Source: an uncultured beta proteobacterium (GTDB lineage: Bacteria; Pseudomonadota; Gammaproteobacteria; Burkholderiales; Burkholderiaceae_C). From it: a stretch of 55,232 nucleotides of DNA. The translations under genes and the position numbers were made by a program. Positions 27,948 through 37,645 of the stretch are shown one piece after another. A model generated the notes under the pieces. That model saw nothing but the letters and a program-made list of their open reading frames with translations, had not been told where the DNA came from and made no database searches. The DNA is taken from NCBI GenBank assembly GCA_903927295.1, contig CAIYMN010000014.1, positions 1 through 55,232 of the forward strand. The letters run 5' to 3'. Position 1 is the stretch's first letter. Each line of letters starts with the position of its first letter.

Positions 27948-28997
27948 ATGATCACTATCGCTGTTGACTGCATGGGGGGTGATCACGGTCTTGTCGTGAC
28001 GCTTCCTGCTTGCAGCAATTTTCTGGAAAAGCATCCGGATGCGCGCCTGATCCTGGTCGCTTTGCCCCATAGTACGGGTACTTTTTCGCACGGACGCGCA
28101 GCGATCGTCGCCGCTGCCGAAGTGGTTGGTATGGATGATTCCCTGGAAGTGGCTCTGCGTCGAAAGAAGGACTCATCGATGCGTATTGCCATCCAGCAAG
28201 TCAAGGATGGTAGAGCGCAGGCAGCCGTATCTGCTGGCAATACTGCCGCTTTGATGGCTATCTCGCGCTATTTGCTCAAGACGTTGGACGGCATCGACCG
28301 GCCGGCCATTGCCGGGCAGATTCCCAATGCAAAGGGGCAGGCCACGACGGTACTTGACATGGGGGCCAACGTTGACTGTTCCGCCGAGCACCTGTTGCAG
28401 TTTGCGATCATGGGATCCGCCCTGGTTTCGGTACTCAACGGCGTAGAGAATCCTACGGTTGGCCTGCTCAACATTGGCGAAGAGTCGATCAAAGGAAATG
28501 AAGTTATCAAGAAGGCAGGGGAACTGCTGCGGGCTGCAGCCCAAGCTGGCGATTTCAATTTCTATGGCAATGTCGAAGGAAATGACATTTTCAAAGGGAC
28601 GTCAGACATTGTCGTTTGTGACGGCTTCGTCGGTAATGTCGCTTTGAAAGCCAGCGAGGGCCTGGCTACCATGATTGTTGATTTTTTGAAGATCGAATTT
28701 TCGCGCAATATCTTCACCAAGCTGGCCGCCGTCGTTGCTTATCCGGTTATATCGGCACTCAAGAAGCGCATGGATCACAGGCGCTACAACGGTGGGGCAC
28801 TGTTGGGTCTGCGAGGTCTCGTTTTCAAGAGCCATGGATCGGCCGATGAACTGGCGTTTGAGTACGCGTTGACACGGGCTTACGATGCCGCCAGACATGA
28901 ATTGCTGGATCGCGTTCAGGCTCGAATTTCGCACGTAGCGCCGCTCATTGGCGGTCCTGCACCATCGATACAATCCGGCACTGCCTCCCTTGCCTGA
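27948..28997 (+). CDS. plsX: Phosphate acyltransferase PlsX
   Basis: Converts acyl-ACP to acyl-phosphate for phospholipid synthesis (partner PlsY). It begins [13 protein letters not shown], with [49 protein letters not shown] and [14 protein letters not shown], all family signatures. 349 aa. fabH starts 3 bp after its stop. Confidence 0.96.
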   Translation: MITIAVDCMGGDHGLVVTLPACSNFLEKHPDARLILVALPHSTGTFSHGRAAIVAAAEVVGMDDSLEVALRRKKDSSMRIAIQQVKDGRAQAAVSAGNTAALMAISRYLLKTLDGIDRPAIAGQIPNAKGQATTVLDMGANVDCSAEHLLQFAIMGSALVSVLNGVENPTVGLLNIGEESIKGNEVIKKAGELLRAAAQAGDFNFYGNVEGNDIFKGTSDIVVCDGFVGNVALKASEGLATMIVDFLKIEFSRNIFTKLAAVVAYPVISALKKRMDHRRYNGGALLGLRGLVFKSHGSADELAFEYALTRAYDAARHELLDRVQARISHVAPLIGGPAPSIQSGTASLA

Positions 28998-29000
28998 TTC

Positions 29001-29978
29001 ATGAAGCTCTATTCACGCATCATCGGTACTGGCAGCTACCTGCCGCCGCGCCGATTGACCAATGCCGAACTGGTAACAGACCTTGCCAGTCGCGGGGTCG
29101 AAAGCTCGGATCAGTGGATTGTCGAGCGCACCGGAATTCGGGCCAGGCACTTTGCTGCACCCGGTGTTTGCAGCAGTGATTTGGGTCTGGAGGCCGCACG
29201 AAACGCTTTGCAGGCGGCCCGATGTCAGCCCCAGGACATTGACCTGATCATTGTCGCGACATCCACGCCGGACATGGTGTTCCCATCCACGGCCTGCATT
29301 CTGCAGAACAAATTGGGGGCCAACGGCTGTCCCGCCTTTGACGTACAGGCGGTATGCAGCGGCTTTATATATGCCCTGACAGTCGCCGACGCGATGATCA
29401 GGACCGGTGGGGCGAGCAAAGCCCTCGTGGTGGGCGCCGAGGTTTTTTCTCGCATTCTCGATTTCAGGGATCGGGCGACTTGTGTGTTGTTTGGGGATGG
29501 GGCTGGCGCTGTAGTGTTGCAAGCGGCTGACTCCCCCGGAATACTGGCCAGTGATCTGCACGCAGATGGCAAGCACGCAGGCATTTTGTGTGTTCCTGGA
29601 TACCTCTCCGGTGGCAATGTGAGCGGCGATCCCTTGCTCAAGATGGATGGCAAGGCCGTGTTTAAGCTGGCGGTCAACGTGCTTGACGAGTCCGCGCGCG
29701 CCACTTTGGCGAAGGCGGGCAGAGCGGCGTCTGAAATTGATTGGCTAATTCCGCATCAGGCCAACATACGCATCATGCAGAGCACAGCCAGAAAGCTCGC
29801 GCTGTCGATGGACAAGGTTATCGTCACGGTGGATCAGCATGGCAATACCTCTGCAGCGTCCATTCCGCTGGCACTGGACACGGCGGTCCGTGCAGGAAAG
29901 ATCAAACCCGGTGAACTGCTGCTGTTGGAAGGTGTAGGCGGCGGCTTCACTTGGGGTGCGGTGCTATTACAACTGTAA
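29001..29978 (+). CDS. fabH: Beta-ketoacyl-ACP synthase III
   Basis: Starts fatty-acid elongation by condensing acetyl-CoA with malonyl-ACP. Catalytic triad visible: Cys119 in [10 protein letters not shown], His in [10 protein letters not shown] and Asn in [13 protein letters not shown]; the C-terminus ends [15 protein letters not shown]. 325 aa. fabD begins 20 bp later. Confidence 0.97.
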   Translation: MKLYSRIIGTGSYLPPRRLTNAELVTDLASRGVESSDQWIVERTGIRARHFAAPGVCSSDLGLEAARNALQAARCQPQDIDLIIVATSTPDMVFPSTACILQNKLGANGCPAFDVQAVCSGFIYALTVADAMIRTGGASKALVVGAEVFSRILDFRDRATCVLFGDGAGAVVLQAADSPGILASDLHADGKHAGILCVPGYLSGGNVSGDPLLKMDGKAVFKLAVNVLDESARATLAKAGRAASEIDWLIPHQANIRIMQSTARKLALSMDKVIVTVDQHGNTSAASIPLALDTAVRAGKIKPGELLLLEGVGGGFTWGAVLLQL

Positions 29979-29998
29979 TTAGTGAGTGCATAAGCGGT

Positions 29999-30964
29999 AT
30001 GAAATCTTTTGCTTTTGTTTTCCCCGGTCAAGGCTCTCAGTCCGTAGGGATGCTGGATGCGTGGGGCGATCATCCGGTAGTGCTGGAAGTCCTTCGGGAG
30101 GCATCTGATGCGCTGCACGAAGACATTGCCGGGTTGATCCGCAATGGGCCCAAGGAGGCGCTGGCACTCACAACCAACACACAGCCTGTGATGCTGGTGG
30201 CTGGGCTGGCCGCCTATCGGGTCTGGATGGCGGAAACCGGCGTGGTGCCGGCTGCAGTAGCTGGGCACTCACTGGGAGAGTATTCAGCTTTGGTGGCCGC
30301 CGGCGTACTGACGCTCAGTCAGGCGGCACCGCTGGTGCGCTTGCGAGCCCAGGCGATGCAGGAAGCGGTACCCGTCGGCGTGGGCGCGATGGCCGCCATT
30401 TTGGGCATGGACGCCGCTAGGGTCGCAGCGCTGTGCGCCGACGTGACACTCGGCTTTGGAGAAATTTCGTGCGAAGTGGTAGAAGCGGTCAATTTCAATG
30501 ACCCGATGCAAACCGTGATTGCTGGCAGCAAGATGGCGGTCGAAAAGGCTTGCCTCGAATTGAAGGCCGCCGGCGCCAAGAGGGCGCTGCCGCTGCCAGT
30601 TTCGGCACCCTTTCACTCCAGTTTGATGAAGCCGGCAGCCGAAAAGCTTCTCGTCAGACTTCAGGAAGTCAAGTTTCTTCCGCCACAAATCGACTTGATA
30701 AACAATATTGATGTCAGCGTGGAGGTTGATGCCAATCGCATCCGGGATGCCTTGTATCGTCAGGCGTTTGGGCCTGTGCGCTGGGTCGAATGCGTGCTGG
30801 CGCTCAAGGCACGGGGTTTAGGATGTCTGGTGGAATGCGGTCCTGGCAAGGTGCTGGCCGGATTGGTGAAGCGCATAGATCCGGAACTCAATGGGCTCGC
30901 GTTGCTTGATCCGGCCTCCCTGGCGCTTGTGAGAAAAGAATTGTTGAGTATTGATCATGAGTGA
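29999..30964 (+). CDS. fabD: Malonyl-CoA:ACP transacylase
   Basis: Loads malonyl groups on ACP. It begins FAFVFPGQGSQSVGM; the nucleophilic Ser is in VAGHSLGEYSAL, the acyl-binding Arg in VRLRAQAMQ, the His in VSAPFHSSLM, and GPGKVLAGLVKRI lies near the end. 321 aa; ATG at 29999. Its 3' end overlaps fabG by 8 bp. Confidence 0.97.
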   Translation: MKSFAFVFPGQGSQSVGMLDAWGDHPVVLEVLREASDALHEDIAGLIRNGPKEALALTTNTQPVMLVAGLAAYRVWMAETGVVPAAVAGHSLGEYSALVAAGVLTLSQAAPLVRLRAQAMQEAVPVGVGAMAAILGMDAARVAALCADVTLGFGEISCEVVEAVNFNDPMQTVIAGSKMAVEKACLELKAAGAKRALPLPVSAPFHSSLMKPAAEKLLVRLQEVKFLPPQIDLINNIDVSVEVDANRIRDALYRQAFGPVRWVECVLALKARGLGCLVECGPGKVLAGLVKRIDPELNGLALLDPASLALVRKELLSIDHE

Positions 30965-31703
30965 AGTCACATTTGAAGGTCAGGTTGCCCTCGTCACTGG
31001 AGCGTCGCGGGGCATCGGTGCAGCCATTGCACTGGAGTTGGCGAAGCGTGGGCTCAAAGTGATTGGCACAGCTACAACCGGCCTCGGAGCGGACAACATT
31101 TCGCAGGTACTTTCTGCCTTTGCCGGTTGTAGTGGCCGGATGCTGGATGTCAACGATGCACAGGCTGCCGAAAGCCTGATTGGCGCCATCATCAAGGAGC
31201 ACGGGGGATTGCAGGTTCTGGTCAACAACGCCGGAATCACACGTGACAATCTGGCGATGCGGATGAAAGATGAAGAGTGGGATGCGGTGCTGAACACCAA
31301 CCTCAAGGCCGTATTTCGCATGAGTCGCGCTGTGATGCGGATCATGATGAAGCAGCGTTATGGTCGCATCATCAGTATTACGTCGGTGGTCGGCGCTTCG
31401 GGCAATCCGGGGCAGGCCAACTATGCGGCAGCCAAGGCAGGAGTTGCCGGCATGACCCGCGCTTTGGCGCGTGAACTTGGTTCACGCAACATCACAGTCA
31501 ATTGTGTGGCGCCAGGTTTTATTGAAACCGACATGACCGCAAGTCTGCTGGAAGACCAGCAGAAAGCCTTGCTCAGTCAGATTCCCCTGGGACATCTTGG
31601 CAAACCATCGGATGTTGCACATGCTGTTGCGTACTTGGCTTCGCCGCAGGCCGGCTATGTAACCGGACAGGAATTGCATGTGAACGGTGGTATGTTGATG
31701 TAA
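30957..31703 (+). CDS. fabG: 3-oxoacyl-ACP reductase
   Basis: NADPH-dependent short-chain dehydrogenase reducing 3-ketoacyl-ACP. Cofactor site TGASRGIGAAIA, NNAG in VLVNNAGITRDNL, the catalytic Ser in ISITSVVGASG, and the Y-x3-K in NYAAAKAGVAG; it ends GYVTGQELHVNGGMLM. 248 aa from the ATG at 30957, which sits inside the end of fabD. Confidence 0.97.
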   Translation: MSEVTFEGQVALVTGASRGIGAAIALELAKRGLKVIGTATTGLGADNISQVLSAFAGCSGRMLDVNDAQAAESLIGAIIKEHGGLQVLVNNAGITRDNLAMRMKDEEWDAVLNTNLKAVFRMSRAVMRIMMKQRYGRIISITSVVGASGNPGQANYAAAKAGVAGMTRALARELGSRNITVNCVAPGFIETDMTASLLEDQQKALLSQIPLGHLGKPSDVAHAVAYLASPQAGYVTGQELHVNGGMLM

Positions 31704-31729
31704 GCCGATTGATCCGTTCGGCAGTCTGA

Positions 31730-31747
31730 TTAGGGAATCATCCCTAA
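31730..31747. promoter_or_regulatory. Palindrome upstream of acpP
   Basis: TTAGGGA (31730-31736) and TCCCTAA (31741-31747) form a perfect 7-bp inverted repeat around ATCA. A -10-like TAAAAT (31755-31760) follows at once. The position suits an operator at an acpP-specific promoter; a short RNA hairpin is the alternative. Confidence 0.4.
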
Positions 31748-31757
31748 GCACGGCTAA

Positions 31758-32033
<276 letters not shown>

Positions 32034-32043
32034 GTAAGTTGCC

Positions 32044-33291
32044 ATGTCGCGCCGTCGCGTTGTTGTAACAGGGTTGGGATGCGTCAGTCCCGTGGGTAAC
32101 ACGGTAGCCGACGCTTGGGCCAATGTCATTGCTGGCAAGTCCGGGATAGACCTGATCACCAAGTTCGACGCGTCGACCTTCTCCTGCAAGATTGCAGGTG
32201 AAGTGAAGAATTTTCAGTTGGATACCTACGTTGGCGCCAAAGAGGCGCGCACGATGGATACCTTCATTCATTTTGGCGTTGCCGCCGCCGCGCAGGCGAT
32301 CGCCGATGCCAATCTGCCGACGCAGGATGCGCTGACTGACGAGTTTTCAACCCGCATTGGTTGCCTGATCGGCTCGGGTATCGGCGGCTTACCGATGATC
32401 GAAAACGTGCACGCAGAGTTCTTGCAACGAGGCGCACGTCGTATTTCGCCATTTTTTGTGCCAGCTACCATCGTCAATATGATCGCCGGTCAGGTGGCTA
32501 TCCGGTTTGGCTTCAAGGGGCCGAACATCGCGATCGTTTCTGCCTGTACCACCGGACTGCACTGCATCGGTGAGGCCGGGCGCATGATTGAATACGGCGA
32601 TGCCGATGTGATGGTGGCAGGTGGTTCTGAGGCCACAGTTTCACCTTTGGGTATCGGGGGGTTTGCCGCCATGCGTGCCCTGAGTACACGTAACGATGAT
32701 CCGCAGACTGCCTCGCGCCCGTGGGATCGGGATCGTGATGGTTTTGTGTTGGGAGAAGGCGCTGGCGTGATGGTTCTGGAGGAGTTCGAGCATGCCAAGG
32801 CCCGCGGCGCCACCATTTACGCCGAATTGGCTGGTTTTGGCATGAGTGCGGATGCTGGTCACATGACGGCCCCCAATCTTGATGGTCCTCGTCGCGCCAT
32901 GCTTGGTGCAATGCGCAACGCCGGCGTCAATGCGGATCAGGTCGACTACCTCAATGCACACGGAACTTCGACCCCACTAGGTGACTTGAACGAATCCAAC
33001 GCCATCAAAGCTGCTCTTGGAGATCACGCAAGGAAGATCGTTGTCAATTCCACGAAGTCCATGACTGGACATCTGTTGGGCGGAGCTGGCGGCATTGAAT
33101 CAGTGTTCACCGTATTGGCACTGCATCATCAGAAGAGTCCTCCGACAATCAACATCTTCAATCAGGATCCAGAATGTGATCTTGACTATTGCGCCAACAC
33201 TGCACGTGACATGAAGATTGACGTTGCCTTGAAGAACAACTTCGGCTTTGGCGGCACCAACGGGTCGCTTGTGTTCAAGCGGGCTCCTTGA
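32044..33291 (+). CDS. fabF: Beta-ketoacyl-ACP synthase II
   Basis: Elongating condensing enzyme. It begins RRVVVTGLGCVSPVGN; catalytic Cys in VSACTTGLHC, the two His in NAHGTSTPLGD and KSMTGHLLGGAGG, and the C-terminal NNFGFGGTNGSLVFKR. 415 aa. Last gene of the fab cluster; the YgfX-like gene starts 43 bp downstream. Confidence 0.97.
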   Translation: MSRRRVVVTGLGCVSPVGNTVADAWANVIAGKSGIDLITKFDASTFSCKIAGEVKNFQLDTYVGAKEARTMDTFIHFGVAAAAQAIADANLPTQDALTDEFSTRIGCLIGSGIGGLPMIENVHAEFLQRGARRISPFFVPATIVNMIAGQVAIRFGFKGPNIAIVSACTTGLHCIGEAGRMIEYGDADVMVAGGSEATVSPLGIGGFAAMRALSTRNDDPQTASRPWDRDRDGFVLGEGAGVMVLEEFEHAKARGATIYAELAGFGMSADAGHMTAPNLDGPRRAMLGAMRNAGVNADQVDYLNAHGTSTPLGDLNESNAIKAALGDHARKIVVNSTKSMTGHLLGGAGGIESVFTVLALHHQKSPPTINIFNQDPECDLDYCANTARDMKIDVALKNNFGFGGTNGSLVFKRAP

Positions 33292-33334
33292 ACCAATCTT
33301 CGGTTTTTCGCTATCAAGATCGACTCAGGTTGGC

Positions 33335-33778
33335 ATGCACAGGGCTCCAGCGGTTACCTACCCTGTTGTGGGGCGTTCAGTCTGTTACGGCTGGCTGCTC
33401 GGACTAAGCACGGTGTTTGGGATCGTCGCCGGAATGCTGTGGAGTCTTCAGGTCGCACCCAGCCTTTGGCTGCAATTGCTCTTTGCAGCTGTTTTGTTTC
33501 TCTGCAGTCTGACTGCTTTTCGGGTCTGGCAGCGTTCTCCACACGGAAACTTGCAGTGGGATGGTCACGCATGGAAGTTCAATATGGCGAATCGGTCTTG
33601 GACTGGGCCAGTCACAGTGCATCTGGATTTGCAATGGTGCCTGCTATTGCGCATGCGCGTGCAAGGCGACAGTCGACGATGGCTCTGGCTTGAGCGTGGC
33701 AGGGACGCTCTTGCGTGGCCTGCGTTGCGCAGGGCAGTGTTCTCTGCAGGCCTTGTGAATGAAACGACTGTTGGGTAA
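33335..33778 (+). CDS. YgfX-like small membrane protein
   Basis: 147 aa with two adjacent membrane helices (about residues 15-55), then a cytoplasmic domain with WQRSPHGNLQWDGHAWKF and LLRMRVQGDSRRWLWLERGRDALAWPALRRAVF. This two-helix plus L-x-W-x-G / W-x-x-LRR pattern resembles E. coli YgfX (CptA), which partners SdhE and has been described as a membrane toxin. No sdhE-like gene is adjacent here. Burkholderiales often carry such a gene between fabF and rpoE; here rpoE is missing and mucD comes next. Start ATG 33335; function inferred only from resemblance. Confidence 0.65.
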   Translation: MHRAPAVTYPVVGRSVCYGWLLGLSTVFGIVAGMLWSLQVAPSLWLQLLFAAVLFLCSLTAFRVWQRSPHGNLQWDGHAWKFNMANRSWTGPVTVHLDLQWCLLLRMRVQGDSRRWLWLERGRDALAWPALRRAVFSAGLVNETTVG

Positions 33779-33863
33779 GGTATCGGTCAATCGGGTCTTG
33801 AGCGCGGCCAATGCGTCCCCAATTTGTGCTCTTGTCAAATATTTTCTTGGAGAAAGGTCGATC

Positions 33864-35336
33864 ATGGTTCAATTTGGTTTGAAAAGACGGCAGGTCTGGT
33901 CTCTGTTGGCTGCGAGCAGCATGGGGGCTTTGCTTGCCATGGTTCCTCTGGGTGCAGTGCAGGCACAGCAACGGACCTTGCCGGACTTTACGGACCTGGT
34001 CGAGCAGGTGGGCCCGTCCGTGGTGAATATCCGCACACTTGAAAAGGTTGTCCCCAGAGGTGGGCCTGACGGCGCCGGCCAGGACGAGATGTATGAGTTC
34101 TTCCGCCGTTTTGGCCTGCCGATTCCGAACCTGCCGCGTCAGCTACCTTCGCCGCATCCGAAGCGTCCGGACCAGCAGGAGGAGGAGCAACCACGCGGTG
34201 TTGGTTCCGGCTTTGTACTTTCATCCGATGGTCTGATCATGACCAATGCACACGTGATCGAAGGGGCAGACGAGGTTCTTGTAACACTGACCGACAAGAG
34301 GGAATTCAAGGCGAGGATCGTGGGGTCGGACAAGCGCAGCGACATCGCGCTTGTCAAGATAGATGCGAGCGGGTTGCCGGCCGTGAAGGTTGGAGACGTA
34401 AACCGGCTCAAGGTGGGTGAATGGGTCATGGCCATTGGCTCCCCATTTGGTCTGGACAATACGGTGACGGCTGGCATCGTGAGTGCCAAACAGCGCGACA
34501 CCGGCGACTACCTGCCCTTTATTCAGACTGACGTCGCCATCAATCCCGGCAACTCGGGCGGTCCTTTGATCAATATGCGCGGAGAAGTGGTGGGGGTCAA
34601 CAGTCAGATCTACTCGCGTTCCGGCGGCTCGATGGGTATCTCTTTTGCGATCCCGATGGATGAGGCGGTTCGTGTCAGTGAGCAACTGCGCGCCAGCGGT
34701 CGCGTCTCGCGTGGTCGTATCGGTGTCCAGATCGATCAAGTCACGAAAGAGGTCGCGGAGTCCATAGGACTCGGCAAGCCGCAAGGGGCCTTGGTGCGAT
34801 CAGTGGAGAGCGGGTCGCCGGCCGAGAAGGCTGGCGTTGAAGCCGGTGACATCATTACCAGGTTCGATGGGAAACTGGTTGAAAAGTCGAGCGATCTGCC
34901 GCGCATGGTCGGTTCAACCAAACCTGGGACCCGCAGTTCTCTGACCGTATTCCGGCGCGGTGGCTCCAAGGAACTTATGGTCACCATAGCTGAAATTGAT
35001 GCTGACAAGCCAATCAAAAAACCGACGGAGAAGGAAGAGAAGACAAAGGGTTCAAGCGCAGGTCAGGCCCTGGGACTGTCAGTGAGCGAGGTGAGCGAAG
35101 CGATCAAGAAGGAACTCAAGATCAAAGGTGGTGTCAAGGTAGACGCTGCTGTCGAGGCAGCAGCCCGTGCCGGTCTGCGCGAGGGTGATGTGATTATTCA
35201 AATCGGCAATCTGGAAGTGACCGGTGTCCGGGAGTTCGAAACGGCAATTTCGAAACTGGACAAGAACAAGGCGGTCAATGTCCTGTTTCGACGTGGAGAG
35301 TGGGCGCAGTATGTGGTGATTCGACCTGGTCGTTGA
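33864..35336 (+). CDS. mucD: DegP/MucD-type periplasmic serine protease
   Basis: 490 aa HtrA-family protease/chaperone. Signal peptide (KRRQVWSLLAASSMGALLAM...AVQAQ), trypsin-like domain with catalytic His in TNAHVIEGAD, Asp in RSDIALVKID and Ser in NPGNSGGPLIN, then two PDZ domains (GRIGVQIDQVTKEVAES and ...ALGLSVSEVSEAIKKEL). A Gln/Pro-rich loop (PNLPRQLPSPHPKRPDQQEEEQPRG) precedes the His region. Start ATG 33864 follows GGAGAAAGG; the in-frame extension upstream to 33759 overlaps the YgfX-like gene and is unlikely. MucD normally closes the rpoE-rseA-rseB-mucD operon; those three regulators are absent. Confidence 0.95.
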   Translation: MVQFGLKRRQVWSLLAASSMGALLAMVPLGAVQAQQRTLPDFTDLVEQVGPSVVNIRTLEKVVPRGGPDGAGQDEMYEFFRRFGLPIPNLPRQLPSPHPKRPDQQEEEQPRGVGSGFVLSSDGLIMTNAHVIEGADEVLVTLTDKREFKARIVGSDKRSDIALVKIDASGLPAVKVGDVNRLKVGEWVMAIGSPFGLDNTVTAGIVSAKQRDTGDYLPFIQTDVAINPGNSGGPLINMRGEVVGVNSQIYSRSGGSMGISFAIPMDEAVRVSEQLRASGRVSRGRIGVQIDQVTKEVAESIGLGKPQGALVRSVESGSPAEKAGVEAGDIITRFDGKLVEKSSDLPRMVGSTKPGTRSSLTVFRRGGSKELMVTIAEIDADKPIKKPTEKEEKTKGSSAGQALGLSVSEVSEAIKKELKIKGGVKVDAAVEAAARAGLREGDVIIQIGNLEVTGVREFETAISKLDKNKAVNVLFRRGEWAQYVVIRPGR

Positions 35337-35391
35337 GCACTCCTGAGGTATGGCAAGGTTTTGAACGGATCCCTGATCGACCATTTGCTTG

Positions 35392-35430
35392 AAAAAAGAC
35401 AGGTGAAAAAATATTTTTTCCTGTCTTTTT
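35392..35430 (+). terminator. Intrinsic terminator after mucD
   Basis: AAAAAGACAGG pairs with CCTGTCTTTTT, with a further AAAAAAT/ATTTTTT pairing inside the loop, ending in a T run. It ends the mucD transcript, so lepA downstream needs its own promoter. Confidence 0.85.
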
Positions 35431-35711
35431 GATCATACATATGTTTGTCATCACTAACTTGCGGGACCGATCAGCTCCGATGTTGGTTAGAATGCGACCA
35501 GGTGATCATCGATTTTTGGCATATCAGACGCTTTGTACTCCACGATACGAGATGAATTCGATGGATTAACTGGCGGTCCACAGTTCACCCACAAGTTGTC
35601 CATGTGATGACGAATCAAAATTGTTAATAAGCTGTGCATAAAAATCATGTTGCGATACTGCAACGACTTCTGATCGTGCTTACTGGGGCTGTACGTAGCT
35701 GGCTTTTTGCC
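35431..35711. other. Intergenic region with DnaA-box-like sites upstream of lepA
   Basis: No gene is supported here. Around 35570-35645 an AT-rich stretch carries one exact match to the DnaA-box consensus TTATNCACA on the minus strand (TGTGCATAA at 35633-35641) and nearby degenerate sites (for example TTGTCCATG at 35596). A single exact site may be chance. Confidence 0.3.
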
Positions 35712-35788
35712 TACAATGAAGTTCCAACCTTCGCAGTTGCCAATGATTGTTGGTTCAGGGCGCGTCACAACTCGACGCGCCCTTTTTT
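35712..35788 (+). ncRNA. Candidate short RNA or lepA leader ending in a strong terminator
   Basis: A -10-like TACAAT (35712-35717, no good -35) precedes about 65 nt that end in a perfect terminator. An upstream pairing CCAAC/GTTGG (about 35724-35753) lies before it. No gene precedes this terminator after the mucD terminator at 35392-35430, so it must end either a small RNA or an attenuated lepA leader. Confidence 0.4.
35758..35788 (+). terminator. Strong intrinsic terminator 45 bp before lepA
   Basis: Perfect 9-bp stem GGGCGCGTC (35758-35766)/GACGCGCCC (35774-35782), 7-nt loop ACAACTC, then six T. It is oriented toward lepA. No promoter is evident in the 45 bp between it and lepA. Confidence 0.88.
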
Positions 35789-35833
35789 CTTTGCGCTCAT
35801 CTTTCTAATTCAACCACTTAAGTGCTCTCGTTG

Positions 35834-37645
35834 ATGAATCACATCAGAAATTTTTCGATCATTGCTCACATCGATCATGGCAAGTCGACATTGGCGGATC
35901 GGCTGATTCAGCGTTGCGGTGGCTTGCAGGACAGAGAGATGCAGGCGCAAGTGCTGGACTCGATGGACATTGAGAAAGAGCGTGGGATAACCATCAAGGC
36001 GCAGACCGCTTCATTGAAATACAAGGCGCTCGACGGACAGACCTACAACCTCAATTTGATTGATACGCCAGGCCACGTCGACTTCTCGTACGAGGTGAGT
36101 CGCTCACTCTCCGCCTGCGAAGGTGCACTGCTGGTGGTTGATGCCAGTCAGGGCGTGGAAGCTCAGACCGTTGCCAATTGCTACACAGCTCTTGAGTTGG
36201 GTGTCGAGGTTGTGCCGGTGCTCAACAAGATGGATCTGCCTAATGCCGATCCCGATAACGCCAAAATTGAGATCGAAGATGTGATTGGCATTGACGCGTC
36301 CGACGCAATTGCCTGCTCGGCAAAGACGGGTATGGGGATTGAGGACATTCTCGAAGCGGTAGTGGCCAGAATTCCAGCGCCCAAGGGCAACCCTGACGCT
36401 GCGCTGCGCGCCATGATCGTCGACAGCTGGTTTGACAACTACGTGGGAGTTGTGATGCTCGTGCGCGTCGTCGACGGGAGGCTGGCCAAGGGCGAGCGCA
36501 TCAAGCTCATGGCCACCGACACGACCTACAACGCCGATAGCCTGGGCGTCTTCACGCCCGCCAACGAATCACGCGACTCACTCGAAGCTGGCGAAGTCGG
36601 CTACGTCATTGCCGGTATTCGTGAACTGCAGGCGGCAAAAGTGGGTGACACCATCACCTTGATCAAGCCTGGAACAGGCGGCGCCGCATTCACGGCCACC
36701 GAGCCGCTCCCCGGTTTCAAGGAAATTCAGCCACAGGTGTTTGCCGGCCTGTACCCGACCGAAGCCAATCAGTACGAAGGCCTGCGCGACAGTCTGGAGA
36801 AACTCAAGCTCAACGACTCATCACTGCAATATGTCCCCGAAGTGTCGCAAGCATTGGGCTTTGGCTTTCGTTGTGGATTTCTGGGGCTGCTGCATATGGA
36901 GATCGTGCAGGAAAGGCTCGAGCGTGAATTTGATCAGGACCTTATCACCACTGCGCCCAGTGTCGAATACCAGGTGGTGCAGGTTGACGGGACTGTGAGA
37001 ATGGTGGAGAACCCTTCGAAGATGCCTGATCAGGGTCGACTTGATGAAGTGCGCGAGCCCATTGTCACGGTGCACCTGTACATGCCGCAGGACTACGTCG
37101 GCGCCGTGATGACTCTGGCCAATCAGAAGCGCGGAGTCCAGATGAACATGGCCTACCATGGGCGACAGGTCATGCTCACCTACGAGATGCCGCTGGCTGA
37201 AATCGTGATGGATTTCTTTGACAAGCTGAAGTCTGTCTCCCGCGGCTACGCTTCAATGGACTACGAATTCAAGGAGTACCGCACTGCCGATGTGGTGAAA
37301 GTGGACATCCTGCTCAACGGCGAGAAGGTTGATGCCCTGTCCATCATCGTGCACCGCTCCCAATCGCAGTACCGCGGGCGGGCCGTGGTGGCGAAGATGC
37401 GCGAAATCATTTCGCGCCAGATGTACGACGTTGCCATTCAGGCGGCTATCGGCGCGAATATCATCGCCCGTGAGACAATCAAAGCGCTGCGCAAGAACGT
37501 GATCGCCAAGTGCTATGGCGGTGATATTTCACGCAAACGCAAACTTCTCGACAAGCAAAAGCAAGGCAAGAAACGCATGAAGCAGATTGGTTCGGTTGAA
37601 GTGCCACAGGAAGCCTTCCTGGCAATACTGCAGGTGGAAGACTGA
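35834..37645 (+). CDS. lepA: Elongation factor 4 (LepA)
   Basis: Ribosome-associated GTPase that back-translocates or rescues stalled ribosomes and assists 30S assembly. G motifs: [13 protein letters not shown] (P-loop), DTPGHVDF (G3), NKMDLP (G4), and SAKTG (G5); the LepA-specific C-terminal domain ends with [28 protein letters not shown]. 603 aa from the ATG at 35834; a GTG at 35822 is in frame but unneeded. Its stop overlaps the lepB start by one base, as in the classic lep operon. Confidence 0.97.
   Translation: MNHIRNFSIIAHIDHGKSTLADRLIQRCGGLQDREMQAQVLDSMDIEKERGITIKAQTASLKYKALDGQTYNLNLIDTPGHVDFSYEVSRSLSACEGALLVVDASQGVEAQTVANCYTALELGVEVVPVLNKMDLPNADPDNAKIEIEDVIGIDASDAIACSAKTGMGIEDILEAVVARIPAPKGNPDAALRAMIVDSWFDNYVGVVMLVRVVDGRLAKGERIKLMATDTTYNADSLGVFTPANESRDSLEAGEVGYVIAGIRELQAAKVGDTITLIKPGTGGAAFTATEPLPGFKEIQPQVFAGLYPTEANQYEGLRDSLEKLKLNDSSLQYVPEVSQALGFGFRCGFLGLLHMEIVQERLEREFDQDLITTAPSVEYQVVQVDGTVRMVENPSKMPDQGRLDEVREPIVTVHLYMPQDYVGAVMTLANQKRGVQMNMAYHGRQVMLTYEMPLAEIVMDFFDKLKSVSRGYASMDYEFKEYRTADVVKVDILLNGEKVDALSIIVHRSQSQYRGRAVVAKMREIISRQMYDVAIQAAIGANIIARETIKALRKNVIAKCYGGDISRKRKLLDKQKQGKKRMKQIGSVEVPQEAFLAILQVED

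Noticed and set aside
33759-33863. In-frame N-terminal extension of mucD, considered as a remnant of rpoE-rseB
   Set aside because: No resemblance to RpoE, RseA or RseB; it overlaps the YgfX-like gene, and the ATG at 33864 has a good Shine-Dalgarno and signal peptide.
35634-35834. 66-codon plus-strand frame before lepA
   Set aside because: It runs through a perfect intrinsic terminator, has no Shine-Dalgarno and ends at the lepA start. Its composition looks like translated noncoding sequence.
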